A stretch of 64,000 nucleotides of DNA from NCBI GenBank assembly GCA_916613615.1, contig OU744723.1:61698239-61762238 (forward strand). Reading direction: 5' to 3'. Source of the stretch: Steromphala cineraria. Taxonomy: Eukaryota > Mollusca > Gastropoda > Trochida > Trochidae. Of the stretch, positions 56,285 to 64,000 are shown piece by piece (position 1 is the first letter of the stretch; each line of letters begins with the position of its first letter). The notes below the pieces were generated by a model that did not search any database, was not told the origin of the DNA, and saw nothing but the letters and a program-made list of their open reading frames with translations. Made by a program: the position numbers and the translations under genes.

Positions 56285-56578
56285 GGGTGAGGTGAGGTGA
56301 TCTGGGGTTTAACGCCGCTTTCAAGATTATTTCACTTATATCGCAGCTGCTAGTATTATTGCAGGGAGAAAGCCCGCAACACCATTGTGGTTATGCATTG
56401 CGGTGAAACCTGCGAGCATCGGCTGGAAATAGCAGCCATGGGTGGTACTGCGCAAAAATTCAGTGAAGCATTGTATCTAAACATGACTGCGTGTAGAACA
56501 GTTCTCTACTGCAGACAAAGTTGCCGAGCCCCTGGGGTGATTCGAACCACGGACCACTGCGCTATGCCGCCCTCTCTA
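56285..56578 (-). mobile_element. tRNA-derived SINE-like element
   Basis: On the minus strand the head has TAGCGCAGTGG, a consensus A box, and GGTTCGAATCAC, a consensus B box. They are closer together than in a tRNA, so the anticodon arm is lost. The tail contains GTGAAATAATCTTGAAAGCG then GCGTTAAACCCC, a motif widespread in molluscan SINE-like repeats. Length is about 290 bp. A related degraded copy lies at 58,560-58,800 in the same orientation. Confidence 0.7.
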
Positions 56579-56879
56579 CCCTTTCACCAATTCATCTCAA
56601 TACATGAGCATCGAAGAAAACATTTTCTGCCTCAGAAATAACAATATACAGAATTAATGCAGGTATTTAAGTAGGATTTTCACATTTAAGTAGGATTGTT
56701 TTGAATAGCGATCATTGGACATCCTCAAACATTACAACAATAAGAAATAAATCTTGCATAATAATCAATATACATATTAAATCTACCACAATCGGCTTGA
56801 AACTTGATTACAAACACCAAACACATATTAAGAAAAATAAGTATGAAATATTTCAACCGATTTTCTCTCCTGGAACCCG

Positions 56880-58060
56880 TAGACTTTAGATACATACAAT
56901 AAATTGGTTTAACTTTACTATCAAACAACTTGCATTGAACTTTAGCTTTACAGGAATGCAAGAATATTTCATAAACATAGATTTCAAATAGAAAAAGAAC
57001 TTTACTAGCTTTACCGTCAAGCATATGAGTACACTTAGTCCAAGACAATCTCGTGGAAAACAGAACACAAAGATAAATATGATATATTGAAGTTTGCACC
57101 AGCATGCCATTATCATACAAATTTTCATATGAACGAAGAATACCACCATTACGAAAAACTAGAACCTGACTTCTATACATATTTACCTATCTATCCCCCA
57201 AAAACTGCAATATTAATGTAATACATCTATCTTTCTCACCACACCTATTACAGTTTCATCAAACTGATTACGATTGTCCTCTTATACATAAATTTGTAAC
57301 AAATCTTGAAAGAAAAGCAAAAGGAAAAACAAATGGACACAACCTCGTCGGACACCAGTCACTGATTAAAAATAGGCTCCAACGTTCGAATTAAAAAGCC
57401 AAATCAACGCCAAATTGTTGGAATACATATTCCTTTTAACAGAAAATAATCTACCCCTTACACCTTGTTTGAAAACCAAGAATACCTAATACCACATGTA
57501 TGTCCGATTGACTGAATCAAATGCTTTCCGAAGGTCAACTAATAATCAATTAAAACAACAACCTGTTCTTGAAAAATAATTCTGAATAGAAGACTGTAAT
57601 GTAAAATCGATCGTACTATTACCCTTATGGAATCTTGTCATAACAATCAGCGACCACTTGTAGGAGATATTGACAACAATGAAATATAACTTTAATATCC
57701 ATTAATGATATACCATGATAATTATAAACACTATTTTCCTGGGATAAACACCAGTGCTCAGAATATGGATATAAATCAACACAAGGTATGGAGATAACAA
57801 GCAGATACAACAAATAATAATTTCAGTCAGTATTCCATCAGGTCCAGCAGCTTTACCATACTTCAAGCCTTTTACTGCTGCTTGAATCTCTTCCCACGAG
57901 ATATTACTTGCAGTCCACATCATATTCGGAGTCTTTGTTGGTGACACAGCCATGTTCACCAATATTATCAAATAACTAGTCATCAATCATTCCACTATCA
58001 ACAGAAACATCGGCAGTATCAGATAACTATTTAAAGTACTCTGCCACTGTGTGGGCATGA
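56880..58060 (-). pseudogene. Decayed LINE reverse transcriptase, relative of the 3.3-kb element
   Basis: On the minus strand, in order, there are EEIQAAVKGLKYGKAAGPDG (about 57,890-57,830), VDLRKAFDSVNR (about 57,539-57,504), GVRRGC (about 57,345) and VFRNGGILRSYENLYDNG (about 57,165-57,110). SKVLFLFEIYVYEIF and KLFDSKVKPI follow (to about 56,905). Frameshifts and stops separate them and the FADD box is lost. The GGxLRSYExxYxxG motif is shared with the LINE at 3,328-6,108, so both are probably one superfamily. Confidence 0.75.
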
Positions 58061-58559
58061 TAGTGTTAGGTCGGCTATGCGAACCTGTCAATTGACATAC
58101 CTCCAGAAATATTTACCTTCATTCTTAGGGCATTCTTTCGTTAGACCTCAAATTGACCTGCAACTATTCGTCCCTTCACAGTATTTTCCTATTTTGTCTT
58201 AATTCCTGTGAGATTAATTTTTTTTTATCTTAATTGTTTACATTCGGTATCATACCACAGATCGAGTTTTGGCTAAAAGGGCCTGTTTCGCTTACATTCT
58301 AAAGCACTGTTCACTTCACATCTCTTCACAATATTGGTAAGGCAAGGAGGCAGATTTGAATGTCAGCATACTTTCCACCTGTAATATTGCTTATATTTTG
58401 TTAAACAATTGATATTTAATAATTTGATTTCCAATCAAAGTTTTTGTCAAATTTACAAACATCAAAAATTAAAGCTACATAATTACTTATTACCAATTTT
58501 ATTGTTCCACTGTCTGAAAAAGTAATAATAATCCTGTTGATATCAATAAACTTTAGGTT
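58061..58559. other. Non-coding stretch
   Basis: AT-rich; possibly a little more of the LINE relic at its left edge. Nothing else recognised. Confidence 0.45.
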
Positions 58560-58800
58560 TTGTGGGAAATAGCCAAATAGGTGAGGTTAAGTGACTAGGA
58601 GTATAACAGCACTTTCAAGATTATTTAAAGACTGTTAGTTATAATGCAGGGAGAAAGCAGCCTGCAACTCAAATGTGCATTGCTAACGAACCATGGATGT
58701 AACTGCTCTGATACATGTGTTCAAAAGAGTGCACCTAAACCTTGCGTTTAGAAAAGTTCTCTACTACAGACAAAGTACCTTGCGGGATAGTTAAGGGAAA
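58560..58800 (-). mobile_element. Degraded second SINE-like copy
   Basis: GGTGAGGTTAAGTGACTAGG, ACTTTCAAGATTATTTAAAG, ATGCAGGGAGAAAGCAGCCT, TGCATTGCTAACGAA and GTTCTCTACTACAGACAAAG parallel the 56,285-56,578 copy in the same order. The box region is missing. Confidence 0.6.
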
Positions 58801-59067
58801 TAGCATGCTTAACTTAATTGCAAGTTGTAGAGATAATATTTGGTATATATCATTTACATGTTACTGTGCTCAGAAAACGCAAACAACTGCTGAACTAAAC
58901 TTATTGATGCTCGTGGTATACTTTGTTGTTTACCTATCATAACATATGATAGACTTTTCGTAATTGAATTTAACCCTATTGTCCTTCTTAAAAAAGGAGT
59001 TCAAACTAAGAGACCACTTTTCAACCTCCAACAAACAACGTGCTTTTAACAAGTAGTGTTGTTTATT

Positions 59068-59516
59068 GTGCTGCACGTTAGTTATTTAGCAATACGACAT
59101 ACAAGATTGTTCTGCACGTTAGTTATTTAACAATATGACATACATGATGGTGCTGCACGTTAGTTATTTAACAATATGACATACATAATTGTGCTGCACG
59201 TTAGTTATTTAACAATATGACATACATGATGGTGCTGCACGTTAGTTATTTAGCAATATGACATACATAATTGTGCTGCACGTTAGTTATTTAGCAATAT
59301 GACATACATGATTGTGCTGCACGTTAGTCATTTAACAATATGACATACATAATTGTGCTGCACGTTAGTTATTTAGCAATATGACATACATGATGGTGCT
59401 GCACGTTAGTTATTTAGCAATATGACATACATGATTGTGCTGCACGTTAGTTATTTAACAATATGACATACATAATTGTGCTGCACGTTAGTTATTTAAC
59501 AATTTTGACATACATA
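59068..59516. repeat. 41-bp tandem array, first block, about 11 copies
   Basis: The unit is GTGCTGCACGTTAGTTATTT plus AACAATATGACATACATAATT, 41 bp. Variable positions are AACAATA/AGCAATA and ATAATTG/ATGATGG. The last unit is cut within GACATACAT and completed after the insertion, at 60,373. Confidence 0.96.
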
Positions 59517-59667
59517 TACAGAACGTCATACGTGTGCATTTGGGTCGTTTGTATTGAACGAGTAGATGTCATGGACGCGGAGGAACAACGAGTTCGAAGA
59601 ACGAGTTGTTTCTCCGCGTCCATGACATCTTCGAGTGCACCCAAATGCACACGTATGACGTTCTGTA
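59517..59667. repeat. Perfect-stemmed hairpin at the left end of an insertion
   Basis: TACAGAACGTCATACGTGTG then CATTTGGGT (59,517-59,545) is exactly inverted at 59,639-59,667. A second stem, GATGTCATGGACGCGGAG against CTCCGCGTCCATGACATC, follows inward, then CAACGAGTTCG against CGAAGAACGAGTTG. The hairpin is 151 bp. Confidence 0.95.
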
Positions 59668-60372
59668 TTTATTATATACTCTCTTTTTAACCTTTTTAAA
59701 AGTAATTTTGAATTGCTTAAATAATCCGAGACGTCGCACTGCGCATTGATACATAATGCAAAGAAGGCGATTACCTATGACAAGCTCGACTGATGATTTG
59801 ATACCTCAATTATCTGTTTATTTTCTCATTACTTTGCGTAGTTAAACGTAAGAGGCAATTTTCTCAAGTGTGAAAACTAAATACAGTGATAAAAGGTTAT
59901 CCTTAGTAATTATTTATAAGTTCTGAATATGATAAACGTAGGTTCAGGATTCCGAGCGACGGGATCCTTTCAAACGACGTCACCATGGAAATGACGTCAT
60001 AATCGTTGTAGGCTATGACGTCATAGGGCCAAGTGTCGCTGGCGATGTTCTCGGAGTTTTGTTTAGGATTCCTATTTTATAGTGTTTTGCAGTTTCTTTA
60101 CTAACGATAACACTAGTTTCTCACTATATTATTCTTCAATATCATATTAAAAAGTAGGTTTGTTACAAATGCAGTTGAGGTACGTCAAATCCGGTGTTCT
60201 AATAAGGAAAATGATTGTTACGAACGGAAAGTTGCGAGAATTGCCGAAGCTTGAAAAAAGTAGAACCGGCAGGCGTGCAATACGGATTCTGGAGTGCAAT
60301 ACGGAATTTGAAGACGTATTCCGTATTGCACCCTTGTATTACTATCCTAAGATTACATGAGTATATAATAAA
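59668..60372. mobile_element. 705-bp segment with TTTATTATATACTC inverted ends
   Basis: TTTATTATATACTC (59,668-59,681) is inverted at 60,359-60,372. The left end coincides with the foot of the hairpin. A second hairpin, GTGCAATACGGAAT against ATTCCGTATTGCAC, lies at 60,294-60,331, 28 bp inside the right inverted end. Three GACGTCA-type sites are at about 59,977-60,030. No protein recognised. Together with the hairpin it interrupts one 41-bp unit. Confidence 0.75.
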
Positions 60373-61210
60373 TGATGGTGCTGCACGTTAGTTATTTAGC
60401 AATATGACATACATAATTGTGCTGCACGTTAGTTATTTAGCAATATGACATACATGATTGTGCTGCACGTTAGTCATTTAACAATATGGCATACATAATT
60501 GTGCTGCACGTTAGTTTTTTAACAATATGACATACATAATTGTGCTGCACGTTAGTTATTTAACAATATGACATACATGATGGTGCTGCACGTTAGTTAT
60601 TTAACAATATGACATACATGATGGTGCTGCACGTTAGTTATTTAACAATATGACATACATAATTGTGCTGCACGTTAGTTATTTAACAATACGACATACA
60701 TAATTGTGCTGCACGTTAGTTATTTAGCAATATGACATACTTGATGGTGCTGCACGTAAGTTATTTAACAATATGACATACATGATTGTGCTGCATGTTA
60801 GTTATTTAACAATATGACATACATAATTGTGCTGCACGTTAGTCATTTAACAATATGACATACATAATTGTGCTGCACGTTAGTTATTTAACAATATGAC
60901 ATACATGATTGTGCTGCACGTTAGTTATTTAACAATATGACATACATAATTGTGCTGCACGTTAGTTATTTAGCAATATGACATACATGATGGTGCTGCA
61001 CGTTAGTTATTTAACAATATGACATACATAATTGTGCTGCACGTTAGTTATTTAACAATATGACATACATGATGGTGCTGCAAGTTAGTTATTTAGCAAT
61101 ATGACATACATGATGGTGCTGCACGTTAGTTATTTAACAATATGACATACATGATGGTGCTGCAAGTTAGTTATTTGGCAATATGACATACATGATGGTG
61201 CTGCAAATAT
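60373..61210. repeat. 41-bp tandem array, second block, about 20 copies
   Basis: Continuation of the array of 59,068-59,516 in the same orientation, resuming at TGATGGTGCTGCACG. The final units are more diverged (CTGCAAGTTAG). Confidence 0.96.
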
Positions 61211-63050
61211 TTAGCCTGTTTTTTAAAGAGAATCTAAATGTTAATAGAACAAGCATAAGACATTTAAGGGATAAAATTTATATTTATTGGATACGTTTTG
61301 ACATAAAAAGGGCAATAACAATGTGTTCAATATTTTGATTAACAATTTGATTGACAATTTTGGTTAATCAGTTGTATTTATTACAAACGATACTGATTGA
61401 GCCATTATTGACCTTTTTTTCAATAAAAGGGATAAACATGGAGAATCATTGATAAAGAAATATTCGAAGTCATACTTACTATTTTTCATTTGTATTGTGC
61501 AAGTTTTGCCTTTAAACATTAATAAGATAGTCCATTGAAGGTTTGATTGTTTTAAAATTAAAAATTAAAAATGTGTCGTTTAAAAACGTGAAATAGTCTT
61601 TGTCTTCAAACAAATGTTAATAAACAGTTACTTCAGGTGAAATACAATGACCTGTCAACATTGTTCACCGAGGCATAGACGTTCAGCCGAGTTAGTCTAT
61701 CGTTATTTATCATATGAAACGGGTATTGATTTCCTTTCTTTGATCATAGATTGATACGCGGTGTACAAAGTTCAAGACCAGATTTTTCGAATATCTATTT
61801 GTAGGGATGTCTCGGAGGAAATAGACCCTAATCCGTTTTTATAATCATATATTGAGTCCAAAAGATTATGGGATTTATTATTAAGAACACTTTTTAAAAT
61901 TTCGGGAAGAATGACCACTGAAAAATCTCATTTAAAGGACTAAAGCCATTCCCAACCTACCTTGTTACTGCAATATGGATAAGAGAGTATTAATGACTGA
62001 AGAATTTCTTTGAGATGGAGTTTGCTCTCACAACTAAGCAATAACATGGCTCTTTCCAGTTGCCCAACAAATCAAATCAAATATAGCTTGATTATTCTTT
62101 ACTTTCTTGCATATTCGTTTTGTCGTTGTTATTAAATACGATGTACTGATATGGAAACACCAGGTTTTCAATGTATCATGGGAATAAAACCCAAAGTGAC
62201 ACAAATGTGGAATTCGAAATATGATTAGTGAAATTTTTATGTGTATTTTCTGCACCTAAAATTAAGTAATAAATCTATAAAAATTCCCAACAGCATAGAA
62301 TTGGTTGATGTATAATGCCTTTGAAATTAAACAAAGTTAAGGTCTGTTGTACCATACCATAATCATTCATCATTCCCGAAAGTTGTCTGTAACACGAATG
62401 ATTATCTTATATTACAATGGTTGATCGGTTGTCTCTTAGGCATTTGAATGACGTTCAGACCAAAACCAAAATTACATGATACTTGCACAAAGACACACTT
62501 GTTAGTGAAGAATCGTTCTAAATGCAGCTGTGATGCGCAATATTGATGTATGAAGAATAAGAACGGCAAACATATATAAATGCTTCAGAACTGAAAAAAA
62601 TGGTTAACACCCAAAACGATATTGAGCACTGTTGGTTGATTTTGATCGTTGTAAAGAAACAATGAATATTGGTGAATTGTCTTGAGCAATGTTGAACAGT
62701 TGAATGGTTGCATGGTGGATTTATCACTTTCAATTTCTAAATAAACAGAAGCAGTTTGTCATAACGTATCATTATTAACTGCTATACAAGCACATGTTAC
62801 AACAAACATCCGGAATCATAGCGATTAAAAGATATTTCCATTTCAACCCATATTTCTCAAATTCCAAAACAGAAGAAAAAGTCAAACTTTAAACAAAAAA
62901 TTACCCTCAAATTGTAACCCCTAAAAGGCGAATTTGTACAATATCCATACTAAATTTGAAGTTTCTGAGTCGACTAAATTAACTTTTGCAGAATGAACAA
63001 CGGGTTGAGCCTTTCACAAAACCTTAGTAAAATGGGCATTTGCTAAGAAA
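61211..63050. other. Non-coding stretch
   Basis: AT-rich sequence with no exon, RNA gene or repeat that I can support. Confidence 0.5.
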
Positions 63051-64000
63051 TATAAAAACATTGACCTTGAACATTGATATTAAATGTAAACTTGTCAAAA
63101 GAATTCAGGATTAAAATCATTATATCTTAATCTTAAAACCTATATCCGATTTCAAAAGGTGAACTTTACTCTTATCTGGTGACCTTGAAGGTCAACAATC
63201 AATGATCACGTTACATTAAGAATGACAATTTATAATTATTAAAAGTTGTGACGTTTGATGGATCAAACAAAATCTTTTCAAAACATTGCACTTTTTCAAA
63301 GATAATATATATCAAAGTAGAATTTCATAGCACAAATACTTTTCAGATTATCGTGTTCTTTGGACTTTTGTGATTTTATAACTTGTGACCTGACCTGTGA
63401 CCTTGAATGTGAACACAAATAATTCCCCATTAACACATGTACATCTTGGAGGCCTTGACCTTGGAAATGCAAGGTCACACAATGAATGAAAACTTTTCAT
63501 TGAGCATATCAATCTTGTTACAACTAAAACTGACATAAATAGTTGAAATAAAACATTATTGATACCATGTTTAAGTGGGGACCATGCACCGGACTTGACC
63601 TTTGATGAATTGTAGTGGAAACCTTTTCCTCTTTTTGTTTTTCTCCAAAGAGATTCAAATATACGTGTTTGCAAGGAATATAGTAGTGATTGTATAACTC
63701 TTGACCTTAACCTTTAACATTGAATGTGAACATATCAAAATAATTCTTAGAAGTGTAAAACAGTAACACATAAAAATGAGCTATTAAAAGTTTAATCGGA
63801 TAAAGCTATACCCAAATTTGGCGTTCATAACAATTCTATATATCTTGTGACCTTGACCTTTGACTTTAAAGGACATAATCATTAAAACACTTTTCATTGA
63901 ACATCAATATTTTGAGATTTAATAAATTTCACGATTCAATCATTCTGATATTTGTATAGAACCACAGACCTGATATCAAGAACAGAGACTTTGTGATTAA
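63051..64000. repeat. Dispersed-repeat sequence with TGACCTTGACC motifs
   Basis: TGACCTTGAACATTGA, GTGACCTTGAAGGTCA, TGTGACCTTGAATGTGAACA, CTTGACCTTTAACATTGAATGTGAAC-like and GTGACCTTGACCTTTGACTT occur at about 63,061, 63,178, 63,398, 63,700 and 63,848. Similar text follows each (CATTGAACATCAATAT, AAAACACTTTTCATTGA). This looks like diverged internal repeats of an ATGCCCCCG-type element that runs past the window edge. Confidence 0.5.

Noticed and set aside
59068..61210. CRISPR-like regular repeat with spacers
   Set aside because: The whole 41-bp unit repeats; the variable positions are point variants, not spacers.
62518..63674. Short minus-strand frames near the right edge
   Set aside because: No motif, no start context, and they overlap dispersed-repeat sequence with TGACCTTGACC motifs.

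Overview
This is a window of eukaryotic genome, most likely from a bivalve mollusc. It is AT-rich and intron-bearing, dominated by transposable elements and tandem repeats, with no prokaryote-like gene packing. Several dispersed families look like those common in bivalve genomes: elements starting TTTATGCCCCCG with GTCCGTCC tracts, elements framed by AGCTCATC/GATGAGCT or AGCTCACCTT/AAGGTGAGCT, and tRNA-headed SINE-like copies. The species cannot be named from sequence alone.

Layout. 0.1-1.06 kb: frameshifted relic of a Crypton-type tyrosine recombinase, minus strand. 1.06-6.5 kb: dispersed repeats invaded by a 5'-truncated non-LTR retrotransposon with an open 926-codon reverse-transcriptase frame. 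6.5-12.3 kb: mostly non-coding, three more dispersed repeats, two weak candidate host exons. 12.3-21.35 kb: a succession of tandem arrays (palindromic tetranucleotide, 66-bp, 156-bp, 22-bp and 20-bp units). 22-26.2 kb: a tRNA-like sequence, a TIR element and a decayed L1/Tx1-like LINE.

28.84-54.65 kb is a large inverted duplication. The left arm is about 6.2 kb, the spacer 3.9 kb, and the right arm is swollen to 15.7 kb by insertions. Each arm carries one copy of the same two-exon gene, arranged head-to-head. Exon 1 encodes a signal peptide and a small six-cysteine, PAN/apple-like region; exon 2 encodes about seven ankyrin repeats. Splice phases agree in both copies, giving proteins of about 354 and 353 residues. 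The right copy's intron has grown to 12.7 kb by gaining a satellite block, a LINE fragment, a complete Ngaro-type YR retrotransposon and a TIR element.

The Ngaro element (46,315-52,066) has the full A1-ORFs-B1-A2-B2 layout, with repeat pairs that look identical. It encodes Gag, RT-RNase H and a tyrosine recombinase with complete catalytic sets. The gag frame is separated from RT only by one in-frame TGA followed by CTA, and the recombinase frame overlaps RT-RNase H in the -1 register; neither downstream frame has an ATG where one would be needed.

54.7-64 kb holds a TIR element, two SINE-like copies, a LINE relic, a 41-bp tandem array split by a precise insertion, and dispersed-repeat sequence with TGACCTTGACC motifs. 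Two insertions (43,317-44,121 and 59,517-60,372) share an unusual build: a 120-151 bp hairpin abutting, to the base, a 685-705 bp segment bounded by short inverted repeats.
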